A stretch of DNA of 64,000 nt from Leptotrichia sp. oral taxon 221 (GCF_018128245.1 NZ_CP072378.1:1736001-1800000); one strand, 5' to 3'. Shown: positions 1-8,274, counted from the first letter of the stretch. The notes: generated by a model from the letters alone, not told the origin. Translations and numbers: made by a program.

Positions 1-433
1 CTTCAGACAGTTTCATCATATTTTCTTCACTAAATTCATCACTGTCATAAAATATTGAACTTCCATGTGGACATTCTTTAGGATAGAAAAGAAATTTCTC
101 AAGTTTTTGCAATAATTTTTCACTTGTCACATGTTCTAAAACTTCAGCTTCTTCATGTATCTCATCTTTATCATAACCCAGCTTTTCTACAAGAAACACT
201 TCCCAAACTCTATGTTTTCTTATAATATTTACTGCAATATCACTTCCCTTCTTAGTAAGCTTTATATTCCTGCCTTCCAGGATTAGATAATTTTCATTTG
301 AAAGTTTCTTTATCATTTCACTAACTGATGCAGGTGAAATATTGAGATATTCAGCTAAATTCTTATTTGAATACTGTTTTCTTTTTTTAAGGAGATATAT
401 TCCCTTTAAATAATCTTCTAAACTCTTACTCAT
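1..433 (-). CDS. DtxR/MntR-family metal-dependent transcriptional regulator (3' end outside window)
   Basis: The frame is open from an ATG at 433 to the window edge, so about 144 N-terminal residues are visible and the C-terminus is missing. Residues 1-60 read as a winged helix (NKNLAEYLNISPASVSEM, then a wing with ILEGRNIKLTKKG). They are followed by the dimerization and metal-binding region, with EEAEVLEH and a KECPHGS motif that supplies the Cys and His ligands typical of this family. Such proteins use Fe(II) or Mn(II) as co-repressor. The operator just upstream resembles DtxR/IdeR boxes more than MntR boxes, so iron sensing is the better guess, but the metal cannot be settled from sequence. 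Confidence 0.88.
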   Translation of the reverse strand, partial: MSKSLEDYLKGIYLLKKRKQYSNKNLAEYLNISPASVSEMIKKLSNENYLILEGRNIKLTKKGSDIAVNIIRKHRVWEVFLVEKLGYDKDEIHEEAEVLEHVTSEKLLQKLEKFLFYPKECPHGSSIFYDSDEFSEENMMKLSE

Positions 434-479
434 TATACTCCTTTCTTTGACTTTATCTTTATCTCATTTTTTAGTCTTT

Positions 480-507
480 CCTAATTTTAAATTAGGTCAA
501 CCTAATT
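480..507. promoter_or_regulatory. Overlapping DtxR-type operator dyads
   Basis: AATTAGGT-CA-ACCTAATT (490-507) is a perfect inverted repeat with 8-bp arms. The left arm also forms a second perfect dyad, CCTAATT-TTA-AATTAGG, at 480-496. The three half-sites match the TTAGGTT-type half-sites known for DtxR/IdeR. They begin just downstream of the predicted start of transcription of the adjacent regulator gene, which suggests autorepression. Confidence 0.68.
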
Positions 508-515
508 ACAAAATA

Positions 516-544
516 ATAGTACCACTTAATAATTTGATTGTCAA
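516..544 (-). promoter_or_regulatory. Sigma70-type promoter of the DtxR-family gene
   Basis: On the minus strand, -35 TTGACA (539-544) and -10 TACTAT (516-521) are separated by 17 nt, and GG directly precedes the -10. The predicted transcription start is near 509, next to the operator. Confidence 0.7.
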
Positions 545-638
545 TATAAAAATTAAAAAAAATATACTATATTACAGAAAGAAATGCAGAAAAGTAAATA
601 AATAAAAAATATGAATTTAATTTCCTTATAAATAACAA

Positions 639-688
639 AAACCTCCAAATGTTATACAGTTATTTTACTATATCTCATTTAGAGGTTT
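639..688. terminator. Hairpin, possible terminator, in the intergenic region
   Basis: AAACCTCCAAATG (639-651) pairs with CATTTAGAGGTTT (676-688) around a 24-nt loop, with one G-U pair. Short T stretches follow on both strands, so direction is unclear. The rest of the stretch between the regulator promoter and position 854 is AT-rich, and I see no gene in it. Confidence 0.35.
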
Positions 689-854
689 ATATAAAAATTT
701 TTACATATCATTTTTAAAATTAACTAATCCACTTAATATATCTTAATGATGTAACAGTATTGTAACATAATAAAATATTTTTATAAACAGACACGATTTT
801 ATATTTATAAAAATTTAAATTTATGATAAAACAAAATATAATCAACAAAAATGA

Positions 855-880
855 TTATTATGAAAAAATTTTCATAATAA
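855..880. repeat. Perfect 12-bp inverted repeat beside the cbiT terminator
   Basis: TTATTATGAAAA (855-866) and TTTTCATAATAA (869-880) are exact complements separated by two bases. The repeat abuts the terminator hairpin of the cobalamin unit on its distal side. It could be a second stabilizing hairpin at the mRNA 3' end or a protein-binding palindrome. Confidence 0.4.
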
Positions 881-915
881 AAAACCACCTTTTAATATGT
901 TGCAAGTGGTTTTTT
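881..915 (-). terminator. Rho-independent terminator of the cobalamin unit
   Basis: On the minus strand the arms AAAAAACCACTT and AGGTGGTTTTTT flank a loop of about 15 nt, and the hairpin runs directly into a T run. It lies only a few bases past the cbiT stop codon and ends the leftward cbi transcript. Confidence 0.75.
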
Positions 916-921
916 TATATA

Positions 922-1488
922 TTATTTTCTCGCAGAAATCACATAAATTGGATTTTCCGACATCATCATGTTAAAATCCTTCACTTTTCTATTTTTTGCC
1001 ACAATTATTTGAGAAATATCAATATCCTCAAACTTCGATTTTTTCAAGTATTCAAGTGCTTCAAATGTGTTTTCTAAAACGATAAAGTTCAAAGCGATTA
1101 TTCCGCCTTCTTTTAAATTTTCATAAGAATAATTGATAATTTCTGATAAATTTCCACCTGAACCACCAATAAACACTTTATCAAAAGTTATTCCTTGTGG
1201 TAAATCTTCTGGTGCTTTTCCAGAAATTACAGTCATATTTTTTATCCCAAATTTTTCCATATTTTGTTTTATTAAATCAATGGCTTCCTCTTTTTGCTCA
1301 ATCGTGTAAACATGCCCATTTTTAGCAAATCTAGCCATTTCAATACTTACAGAGCCAGTTCCACCACCAATATCAATACACACATCTTCATCAGAAATTT
1401 CCATTTTCGCAATACTCACCGCTCTTATTTCTTCCTTTGTCATTGGAACTTTTCCACGAATAAAGTCCTTATCTTTTATATGATACAT
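922..1488 (-). CDS. cbiT: Cobalt-precorrin-6B C15-methyltransferase (decarboxylating)
   Basis: CbiT methylates C15 and decarboxylates the C12 acetate of cobalt-precorrin-6B in the anaerobic cobalamin pathway. The 188-residue protein has the usual length of stand-alone CbiT. It opens with the family signature FIRGKVPMTKEEIRA (residues 9-23). The SAM-binding glycine loop DIGGGTGS is at 39-46 and FIGGSGG at 106-112. The start has a good ribosome site (GGAGAG just upstream). It is the last gene of the cbi unit, 77 nt after cbiE. In many bacteria CbiE and CbiT are fused as CobL; here they are separate. Confidence 0.93.
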   Translation of the reverse strand: MYHIKDKDFIRGKVPMTKEEIRAVSIAKMEISDEDVCIDIGGGTGSVSIEMARFAKNGHVYTIEQKEEAIDLIKQNMEKFGIKNMTVISGKAPEDLPQGITFDKVFIGGSGGNLSEIINYSYENLKEGGIIALNFIVLENTFEALEYLKKSKFEDIDISQIIVAKNRKVKDFNMMMSENPIYVISARK

Positions 1489-1565
1489 TTTCTCTCCACT
1501 TCTTACATTTAATTTTTTTATTTTGTTAAAAACCTTATTTTTATTACAAAAACTTTTAACCTTTT

Positions 1566-2192
1566 TTATTTTTTCAAAATCACAACATTCATTCCAAATT
1601 TCTCTTCATAATTTGCCAACTCTTTTGCCTTAAAACGATAAATTTTTTCATTTTCATAAGACAAATTTTCCCCAACAAAAATTTTCACATTCTCAAAATT
1701 ATTTTCTAACAATTTTTGAGCAATTTTTTGCGGCGTATTTTCTTTAAAATCAGTCAATAATCCAATTTTTTCATACTCATTCAATTTTTCCACAAAATCG
1801 AATTCCTTCCCATGAACACTGGCAATACAAGCATCATACCAATATTCTGAAATTTTTGCGAACATATATTGAACCGATGAAATTCCTGGCACAACTTCTA
1901 GCTCTTCACTTTCAAAATATTTTTTCATAAAAGTTAGAAGACTGTAAAATCCAGTATCTCCAGACACAATCACAGAAATCTTTTTATTTCGATTCTCATT
2001 TATGAAATCCAGAACTTTTTGCAAATCAGCTGAAATATAGCAATATTCCTTATTCTCCGCATACTCTCCCAAACTTTCAATATGCCGCTTTCCACCGACA
2101 ATTACTTCCGATTCCTTAATTTTCTTCAAAACAATTGGTAATGTGTAGTCTAAATTTCCAGGTCCTAGACCTAAAATTTGTATTTTTTCCAT
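1566..2192 (-). CDS. cbiE: Cobalt-precorrin-7 C5-methyltransferase
   Basis: CbiE methylates C5 of the corrin ring, acting next to CbiT. Tetrapyrrole-methylase motifs are visible: GLGPG (8-12), VSGDTGFYSL (76-85) and VPGISSVQ (101-108). A longer reading from a TTG at 2207 is possible, but the ATG at 2192 has AGAGGG four bases upstream, and translation then starts directly with the conserved first beta strand (MEKIQILGLGPG). The 208-residue product fits single-domain CbiE. It sits between cbiD and cbiT in the same direction. Confidence 0.92.
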   Translation of the reverse strand: MEKIQILGLGPGNLDYTLPIVLKKIKESEVIVGGKRHIESLGEYAENKEYCYISADLQKVLDFINENRNKKISVIVSGDTGFYSLLTFMKKYFESEELEVVPGISSVQYMFAKISEYWYDACIASVHGKEFDFVEKLNEYEKIGLLTDFKENTPQKIAQKLLENNFENVKIFVGENLSYENEKIYRFKAKELANYEEKFGMNVVILKK

Positions 2193-2251
2193 TTTCCCTC
2201 TTTTCAAAAACTATAATTTTTTATTATGTTTTTTTCTTTAAAAATAAAAAA

Positions 2252-3358
2252 CTAGAACTCTTTAAAAAAGTTCTTACTTTGCCCAATAATTTTTTTCTCA
2301 GCTGATAAAATCAACGTTTCTACTTCCAAGTCCCAGCCATTTTTTCTGCAATGTTCTTCACATTTTTGCTTTGCCTTTTCAGCTAGTAAATTGAAAACTT
2401 CCTTTTTTTCAATATATCCAGAAGCTTCTTCAGTCGTATTCGAATCTAAAATTTTGTAAACATTTTCCAACTTTTCGCCAACTAATAAAGCATTTGCAGC
2501 TAAAATTTCCATTTTTGCATCAGAAACTCGACTGTGTGTATGAAAAATTCCTCCTGCCACTTTCACAAATTTTCCCAATTCACCAATAAAATAAACTTTC
2601 TTAACTTCATATTCACAGGCTTTGTCAAACATATATCCAACAAAGTTACTGATTACAACCCCTTCTTCAGCTCTTTTAGGGAATTCCTTGCTCAAAAACA
2701 TTTTTCCACGATTTCCAAAAAGAAAAATCGCTGTCTTTGTATTAAAATATGTCAAATTTTGCTTCAATTCTATTGCCAAAGAGGCTTTCCATGACTCTTC
2801 AGACATTGGTCGCACAATTCCCATTGTTCCAAGAATCGAGATTCCACCGATAATTCCTAACTTTGCATTCATTGTTTTTTTTGCAGCTTCCTCACCCAAA
2901 GGCACACTGATTTCAACATCAATACCTTTTCCCTCTGGAAGAAACTCCTCAACAATACTTGTCAACATTTTCATTGGTGTTGGATTAATTGCTGATTTTC
3001 CAATTTCTACAGGAAGCCCAACTTTTGTAACTTTTCCAACTCCTTTTCCTCCAAAAATATTGATTTTATTATCTTTTCTAAAACTCACTTTTGAAACAAT
3101 CTCCAAACCATGTGTCGCATCAGGGTCATCTCCCCCATCTTTCACAACAGTCGCCATCGTATAATCCTTCATCTTTTCAAAAGATTTAATCCCAATTTTT
3201 ATTCTCTCACCTGCTGGAACGTCTATTTCAACTTCTTCGATTTTTTCGACTTTTCCCAGCAAAAGTAACAATGCTGCTTTAGTCGCTGCCGTTGCTGAAC
3301 TCCCAGTAGTATAACCATATCGCAATTTTCTACCGTTAAAATATACATAATTTTCCAT
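2252..3358 (-). CDS. cbiD: Cobalt-precorrin-5B C1-methyltransferase
   Basis: CbiD methylates C1 after ring contraction and is unrelated to the other corrin methylases. The 368-residue product starts with the family hallmark (YGYTTGSSATAATKAAL, residues 14-30). Downstream are the glycine-rich DGGDDPDATHG stretch and a C-terminal THSRVSDAKME segment. GGAG lies about 8 nt before the ATG. The gap to cbiC upstream is 154 nt and contains intercistronic hairpins, annotated separately. Confidence 0.94.
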   Translation of the reverse strand: MENYVYFNGRKLRYGYTTGSSATAATKAALLLLLGKVEKIEEVEIDVPAGERIKIGIKSFEKMKDYTMATVVKDGGDDPDATHGLEIVSKVSFRKDNKINIFGGKGVGKVTKVGLPVEIGKSAINPTPMKMLTSIVEEFLPEGKGIDVEISVPLGEEAAKKTMNAKLGIIGGISILGTMGIVRPMSEESWKASLAIELKQNLTYFNTKTAIFLFGNRGKMFLSKEFPKRAEEGVVISNFVGYMFDKACEYEVKKVYFIGELGKFVKVAGGIFHTHSRVSDAKMEILAANALLVGEKLENVYKILDSNTTEEASGYIEKKEVFNLLAEKAKQKCEEHCRKNGWDLEVETLILSAEKKIIGQSKNFFKEF

Positions 3359-3387
3359 TTTTTACTTCTCCAAAATTATATTAAAAT

Positions 3388-3474
3388 ATATCTGAAAATA
3401 CTTAAATCAATAATTTATATTATCTTTCGTTATGAAAAAATAAAATATAAAAATTGAAATAAATTTTCAGATAT
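3388..3474. repeat. Long-range perfect 12-bp inverted repeat between cbiC and cbiD
   Basis: ATATCTGAAAAT (3388-3399) and ATTTTCAGATAT (3463-3474) are exact complements 63 nt apart in the cbiC-cbiD spacer. A second, bulged hairpin (TTAATCACA with TGTGAAAATTAA on the minus strand, about 3488-3510) lies directly after the cbiC stop codon. Neither is followed by a T run. They look like mRNA processing or stability structures rather than terminators. Confidence 0.4.
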
Positions 3475-3512
3475 TAATAGATTTACTAATTAATTTTCAC
3501 ATAAAATTGTGA

Positions 3513-4169
3513 TTAATTATTAAAATATTTATCTCTTTCGTACATTTGATAAAGGATTCCGTGCATCACACCAACTGCAACTGTGCTTCCACCTTTTGTC
3601 CCATTTGTTCTAATAAATGGAACATCGTATTTTGAAAGCTCAGCTTTCGATTCAGGACATCCCACAAATCCAACTGGCACTCCAACTATCAATTTTGGAA
3701 CATTTTCTCCTTCTTTATCCATTTTTTCAAGTAATGTGAACAATGCTGTCGGTGCATTTCCAATTAGAAAAATTTTCGTTTGAGGATCCTTTAATGCTCT
3801 TTCCAATCCAACCATTGAACGTGTAATTCCTCTTTCTTTCGCTTCTTTCGCCACATCTGGATCCGCCACCAAACAATACGCCTCAGCACCAAATTTTTTC
3901 AACCCATTTTTATTCAGTCCATTAACAATCATATTTGTATCGCAATAAATTCTGCAATTTCCAGCTTCTAACGCTTCTTTTGCCGATTCAATCGGATTAT
4001 TTTGAAATTCAACAATGTTTACATAATCAAAATCTCCCGTCGTATGAATCAATCTTTTAACAATCAATTGCTCTTCCTCACTAAAATGATCAGCCTTTCC
4101 AGCCAATCCTTCAGTTATTATTTCAAAACTTCTCACTTCTATTGATTTTGGATCTTTAATATATGACAT
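3513..4169 (-). CDS. cbiC: Cobalt-precorrin-8 methylmutase
   Basis: CbiC moves the methyl group from C11 to C12, giving cobyrinate. The 218-residue protein matches the family length. The catalytic His is H42 in RLIHTTGDFDY, and the C-terminal half carries the conserved VGVPVGFVGCPESK and FIRTNGTKGGS stretches. The ribosome site before the ATG is weak, so translation may depend partly on the upstream structure. It is 200 nt downstream of cbiA and 154 nt upstream of cbiD. Confidence 0.94.
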   Translation of the reverse strand: MSYIKDPKSIEVRSFEIITEGLAGKADHFSEEEQLIVKRLIHTTGDFDYVNIVEFQNNPIESAKEALEAGNCRIYCDTNMIVNGLNKNGLKKFGAEAYCLVADPDVAKEAKERGITRSMVGLERALKDPQTKIFLIGNAPTALFTLLEKMDKEGENVPKLIVGVPVGFVGCPESKAELSKYDVPFIRTNGTKGGSTVAVGVMHGILYQMYERDKYFNN

Positions 4170-4228
4170 ATTTCATTGTGCGATAATAACTACCACACTC
4201 TCCTTTCTTCTTTATCCTTTTCCACACT

Positions 4229-4260
4229 TCAAATTCATTATTTTTCAAATTCATTATTTT
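4229..4260. repeat. Two tandem copies of a 16-bp unit in the cbiA-cbiC spacer
   Basis: TCAAATTCATTATTTT occurs twice back to back at 4229-4244 and 4245-4260. The 200-nt spacer has no gene and is otherwise AT-rich. This looks like a recent slippage duplication with no obvious role. Confidence 0.5.
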
Positions 4261-4369
4261 CAAAAAAATTAAAAATTTCTCATTTTTTCAACAATCGTGA
4301 ACTACTCTCAATTATAGAAGGCGGAGACATCTTGCTATCTTTTTGTTAAAATTTCTCTTCAAAATCTTC

Positions 4370-5725
4370 TTAATCTCTTTTCACATCCAACAAAAACTCA
4401 AGAAACTCCACATTTGAGTAAAAATGAATATGCGGATATCCGGCTATCGCATTATTTTTCATATATCCACATTTCCATTCTTTCCCATTATTCTTGTAAA
4501 TATTATAAAAATAGCCTTCTGAATCATTCCCGTTTACTTCATTATTTTTCAAAATTTCCGAATAATGAAATTCATGTCCTTGCAAGTTTATCCCATTTGC
4601 AGTTTCAATATTGATATACCCAAATCTTCCAATATTTAAACGTTTTCTCATCCCAATTTCAATATCAAAAATTCCACACATATCAAAAATTTCTTCATTT
4701 AATAAATGTAATTTTTTTGCTAAATACATAAATCCGCCACATTCAGCAAATATTCTCACGCCATTTTTACACGCTTCAACAATACTATTTTTCATAGAAA
4801 TATTTTCACTCAACTCTTTTGCAAATAATTCAGGATAACCTCCACCAAAGTAGATAAAATCTTTATTTTCAGGAAGTTTTTTATCTCGAATTGGACTAAA
4901 CTCAACTATTTCCACTCCACAAAATTTCATCAAATCAATGTTTGCCTCATAATAAAACGAAAATGCTTCATCTCTTGCAATCGCTACTCTTTTTCCTTTA
5001 AATTTATCTTTTAGATATCCTATTTTCGCATAATTTTCCATATTTCGACTTGACTCAAATTCTTGTGCAATTTCTTTTATCCGCTCCAAATTCAAGCAAT
5101 TTTGTGCGATTTCCTTAAATAACTCCTGTTTTTGTGCATTATCCTCTTCAAAAGCCTGTTTCAAGCCTAAATGCCGGCTCTCTGTAGCAAGTTGCTCATT
5201 TCTAGGAATGTAGCCTAAACACTCAATTCCTGTATATTTTTCAACTGCTTCCTTCAAGCTCTCATACAATTTTTGTGAAGAAACATTGTTAAGAATCACA
5301 CCTTTTATATTCACTCGTTCATCAAACATCTTAAACCCAAGAACTTCTGCCGCAATACTTGTTGAAATCGCTTTAGCATTCACAACTAAAATTACGGGAA
5401 TATCAAGTACTCTTGCTAAATGAGCCGTGCTAAAATTGTCCTTTTCGTTCCCAATTCCATCATAAAGTCCCATAACACCTTCAACAATAGAAATATCCCT
5501 GCCTTGCGAATACATCTCAAATATCTGTCTCACAGCATCCTCACCTGTCATAAAAATATCCAAATTGTGTGAATGATGTCCTGTAAATACCTCATGATGA
5601 GTCGGATCAATGTAATCTGGTCCCACTTTAAAAGGAGCCACATTTTCTAATGCAGACATCAAAATGCTACTTACTGTAGTTTTTCCGCTTCCGCTCATCG
5701 TTCCTGATATTAATATTTTTTTCAT
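4370..5725 (-). CDS. cbiA: Cobyrinate a,c-diamide synthase
   Basis: CbiA amidates the a and c carboxylates of cobyrinate using glutamine and ATP. The 451-residue protein has an N-terminal ATP-binding domain with the P-loop GTMSGSGKTT (8-17), VGPDYIDPTHH (34-44) and VEGVMGLYDG (81-90). The C-terminal class I glutamine amidotransferase domain has nucleophile C329 in FAECGG and the conserved GHEFHYSE (383-390). The start codon overlaps the cbiO stop in an ATGA junction, so translation is probably coupled to the transporter genes. Confidence 0.95.
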   Translation of the reverse strand: MKKILISGTMSGSGKTTVSSILMSALENVAPFKVGPDYIDPTHHEVFTGHHSHNLDIFMTGEDAVRQIFEMYSQGRDISIVEGVMGLYDGIGNEKDNFSTAHLARVLDIPVILVVNAKAISTSIAAEVLGFKMFDERVNIKGVILNNVSSQKLYESLKEAVEKYTGIECLGYIPRNEQLATESRHLGLKQAFEEDNAQKQELFKEIAQNCLNLERIKEIAQEFESSRNMENYAKIGYLKDKFKGKRVAIARDEAFSFYYEANIDLMKFCGVEIVEFSPIRDKKLPENKDFIYFGGGYPELFAKELSENISMKNSIVEACKNGVRIFAECGGFMYLAKKLHLLNEEIFDMCGIFDIEIGMRKRLNIGRFGYINIETANGINLQGHEFHYSEILKNNEVNGNDSEGYFYNIYKNNGKEWKCGYMKNNAIAGYPHIHFYSNVEFLEFLLDVKRD

Positions 5726-6528
5726 AACAAATTTTTTTCCTCCAAAAATTTACAATAATCATTTTCATCAAGATTTTTATACTTAAGATAACTTTTAATT
5801 TTCAAAACATTTGGAACATTCAAATTTAATTTTTTCAAAAATTCAAAATCCTCAAAAACTTCGTCTCTACTACCTTGTCTTACAATTTTCCCTTTATCAA
5901 GAACATAAATATAGTCAGCAAATTCATATGCAAAATCTGTATCGTGTGTCGAAACTACAAGTGTTTTCCCAGCTTTAGAAAAATTATCTAAAATTTCAGA
6001 AACTCTTTTTGTATTTTTTGAATCCAACCAAGCTGTAGGTTCATCTAGAATCAATAATTCTGGCTCCATTGCTGTAATTGCCGCTATTGAAACCCGTTTT
6101 TTCTGACCATAACTCAAATGATGACAAGGTCTGTCCCTCAACTCCTCAATATTGATTTCCTTCATTGCTCTATTAACATTTTCTTCTACTTTTTCCTCAG
6201 AATATCCAAGATTTTCAGGTCCATAAGCCACTTCTTGAAAAACTAACGGAGCAAAAATTTGTATTTCAGGATCTTGAAAAATTATTCCAACTTTTCTTCT
6301 CAATTCCTCCAAATCCTTTTTTTTATGTTTAACCTTCTTCCCCTCAAAATAAATGTCTCCTTTTTGTGCCTTCAAGAGTCCATTCATTATTAAAAATAAA
6401 GTTGATTTTCCTGAGCCATTTTCCCCAAGAAATAATGTTTTCTTTCCTTTTTCAATATTCAAAGTCACATTTTTTAACGCTTCTGTTTCATTATCATACG
6501 AAAAAGTTATATTTTCAAGTTTAAGCAT
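5722..6528 (-). CDS. cbiO: Cobalt ECF transporter, ATP-binding protein
   Basis: This is the ATPase of the CbiMNQO energy-coupling-factor importer for Co(II). The 268-residue protein has Walker A GENGSGKST (35-43), a Q-loop FQDPE, signature LSYGQKKR (138-145) and Walker B LLILDEPTA (158-166), then a switch His in STHDTDFA. It lies two bases after cbiQ and overlaps cbiA by four bases. Only one ATPase is encoded, so it should act as a homodimer. Cobalt rather than nickel follows from the riboswitch and neighbours, not from this protein. Confidence 0.94.
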   Translation of the reverse strand: MLKLENITFSYDNETEALKNVTLNIEKGKKTLFLGENGSGKSTLFLIMNGLLKAQKGDIYFEGKKVKHKKKDLEELRRKVGIIFQDPEIQIFAPLVFQEVAYGPENLGYSEEKVEENVNRAMKEINIEELRDRPCHHLSYGQKKRVSIAAITAMEPELLILDEPTAWLDSKNTKRVSEILDNFSKAGKTLVVSTHDTDFAYEFADYIYVLDKGKIVRQGSRDEVFEDFEFLKKLNLNVPNVLKIKSYLKYKNLDENDYCKFLEEKNLL

Positions 6529-6529
6529 T

Positions 6530-7213
6530 TTATTTTACCACCAAATATAAATTTATTGCAACTATTATTATTACAAAAATAGTTTCAAATCCAATTTTTT
6601 TGTATTTTCTATGAGAAAAGATAAATTCCTTTCCCAGTCTTGATTCTACAGCCTTTATAGAATTAAGATTATAGTAATATGTTTTTTTTAATATCGCTAC
6701 CACTAACATTGGAAATGATTTCATCCCATTCTTAAAACTACTGTATCCAAGTCTTACTTCCTGTGCATTTTTGAGTCTTTCCTTATTCTCAAACAACAAA
6801 AAAATATATCTATAAATCAACAAAAACATTTCTCTAAAAATTTTTGGAAATCTCATTTTTTCAAATATATAGTCTAAATCTACAACTGGTGTTGAGCAAA
6901 TAAGAAAATAAATTACTGATATTGACGAAAATGAACGTAACAAAAATGTCCAAATATCCGCCTTTATTAGCCATAATGAAATTACAGTTGTTAAAATAAA
7001 TAAAGCTGGAACAAAATTCAGCTTTAGTAAATCTTTCACTTTCACTTTTACTACAAATAAAAGAAGTAAATTAAATAATGTAAGATTAAAAATAAATACT
7101 ACTTTACTTCCCGTGTAAAGCAAAAATACTAATGTCATCATTGACAACGTAAATTTTATTCCAGGATTAATATTTTTTATGGGATTCGTATATGATATTT
7201 TATCTATTAGCAT
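6530..7213 (-). CDS. cbiQ: Cobalt ECF transporter, transmembrane coupling protein
   Basis: CbiQ (EcfT) couples the ATPase to the CbiMN substrate unit. The 227-residue protein begins DKISYTNPIKNINPGIKF, a usual EcfT opening, and has several hydrophobic spans. Its coupling helix includes RLGYSSFKNG and a second VESRLGKEF copy, matching the paired Ala-Arg-Gly-like motifs that contact the ATPase. The ATG at 7213 is preferred over a GTG at 7225 because AAAGGTG lies 8 nt upstream. The gene overlaps the 3' end of cbiN by 14 bases. Confidence 0.9.
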   Translation of the reverse strand: MLIDKISYTNPIKNINPGIKFTLSMMTLVFLLYTGSKVVFIFNLTLFNLLLLFVVKVKVKDLLKLNFVPALFILTTVISLWLIKADIWTFLLRSFSSISVIYFLICSTPVVDLDYIFEKMRFPKIFREMFLLIYRYIFLLFENKERLKNAQEVRLGYSSFKNGMKSFPMLVVAILKKTYYYNLNSIKAVESRLGKEFIFSHRKYKKIGFETIFVIIIVAINLYLVVK

Positions 7214-7502
7214 TTTTTCTTTCACCTTTGAAATATCCTAAAACATATCCTACAATTCCTGCACCTAATGCTGCTTGTAACGCAAAAAGTAAACTTTCAG
7301 TTTCCTCTCCAGGCAATTCTATTAAATTTTTAGCCCAAGGCTTGTAATCAGGTTTTATCGTTTTAATCATTTCTTCTCCCTTGTCATCTGAACCACCAAA
7401 TTCAGATTTTACGAGAAGTAATGGTACGACACCTATCAAAAGTATTAAAACCAATAAAATAACATTCTTTTTAAAAACACTTTTATTTTTATTCTTATCC
7501 AT
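7200..7502 (-). CDS. cbiN: Cobalt ECF transporter, small accessory membrane protein
   Basis: CbiN assists metal loading of CbiM. The 100-residue protein has two membrane spans (about 13-32 and 71-90) with an extracytoplasmic loop between them that includes KPDYKPWAKN and ELPGEETESLLFALQAALGA, both typical of CbiN. The start overlaps the cbiM stop (TAATG), and the end overlaps cbiQ. The Co-type helper CbiN, rather than the NikN/NikL types, supports cobalt as substrate. Confidence 0.93.
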   Translation of the reverse strand: MDKNKNKSVFKKNVILLVLILLIGVVPLLLVKSEFGGSDDKGEEMIKTIKPDYKPWAKNLIELPGEETESLLFALQAALGAGIVGYVLGYFKGERKNANR

Positions 7503-8209
7503 TATTCTTCCACCCCTTTTACTTCATATTTGTCAAGTATATTCATTACAACATTTGTAAGCAATCCTTCAATTATAGCAAGTGGAATTTGAGTTACTGC
7601 AAATACCATTCCAAATTTAATAAATGAAGCAAGTACTCCACCTTCAGGCGATGGATACGCAAGTGCCAACTGAAAAGATGTAACAACATAAGTTGCAAGA
7701 TCCCCTATTGCTGCTGCCAAAAATATTGCAACCGCTCTATTCTTCTTAGCAAGTCCTTTATAAATCAAGTACGAAACAATTGGTCCAGCAATCGCCATTG
7801 AAGCCGTATTTGCCCCAAGAGTAGTAAATCCTCCATGTGCAAGTAATCCAGCTTGGAATATTAATACAATTGTCCCTAAAATTGAAGTTACAAATGGTCC
7901 ATATAAAATAGTTGAAAGTCCTACTCCAGTCGGATGTGACGAACTCCCTGTAACTGATGGAATTTTCAACGCCGACAACACAAAAATAAATGCTCCTGCC
8001 AATGCAAGTGTCATTTTATCCTTAACACTCCCTTTAGAAACAGTTTGAAGTTTTTTTATCCCCAAAATCCAAAACGGAATACACACAACAAACCATACAA
8101 TAACCCAATTTAATGGTAAAAAACCTTCCATAATGTGCATTGAAAAACCGTTTACACCTATTAAAAGCATACTAGTCAAAACTAAAAATAATAATGTTTT
8201 CTTTTTCAT
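7502..8209 (-). CDS. cbiM: Cobalt ECF transporter, substrate-binding membrane protein
   Basis: CbiM is the S component that binds Co(II). The ATG at 8209 has GGAAGGAG upstream, and an in-frame TTG at 8224 is less likely. The 235-residue product opens with a signal-like segment ending near VNGFS, then the hallmark MHIMEGFLP. In mature CbiM/NikM the Met-His start coordinates the metal, so cleavage before that Met would be needed. Several membrane helices follow, with SHPTGVG and [10 protein letters not shown] motifs. It is the first gene behind the cobalamin riboswitch. Confidence 0.94.
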   Translation of the reverse strand: MKKKTLLFLVLTSMLLIGVNGFSMHIMEGFLPLNWVIVWFVVCIPFWILGIKKLQTVSKGSVKDKMTLALAGAFIFVLSALKIPSVTGSSSHPTGVGLSTILYGPFVTSILGTIVLIFQAGLLAHGGFTTLGANTASMAIAGPIVSYLIYKGLAKKNRAVAIFLAAAIGDLATYVVTSFQLALAYPSPEGGVLASFIKFGMVFAVTQIPLAIIEGLLTNVVMNILDKYEVKGVEE

Positions 8210-8250
8210 TTTTTCTCCTTCCAAAACTTTTATTTAGTTTTAAGCAATCC

Positions 8251-8274
8251 AAAAAAAAATCAGCTAAAAGCCGA
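8251..8274 (-). terminator. Intrinsic terminator in the cobalamin-riboswitch expression platform
   Basis: On the minus strand TCGGCT (8269-8274), a three-base loop and AGCTGA (8260-8265) form a stem with one G-U pair, followed by nine T residues (8251-8259). It lies between the riboswitch aptamer and cbiM, so it is a candidate for ligand-dependent premature termination. Confidence 0.6.

Noticed and set aside
823-1077. Plus-strand frame of 84 codons over cbiT and its terminator
   Set aside because: It overlaps the well-supported cbiT on the other strand, has no ribosome site and crosses the terminator hairpin.
2193-2207. TTG start extending cbiE
   Set aside because: The extension covers the AGAGGG ribosome site of the ATG at 2192; the same reasoning removed upstream alternatives for cbiM, cbiQ, ylxM, rsmG, luxS, ddl, hslO, asrC and the ABC ATPase.
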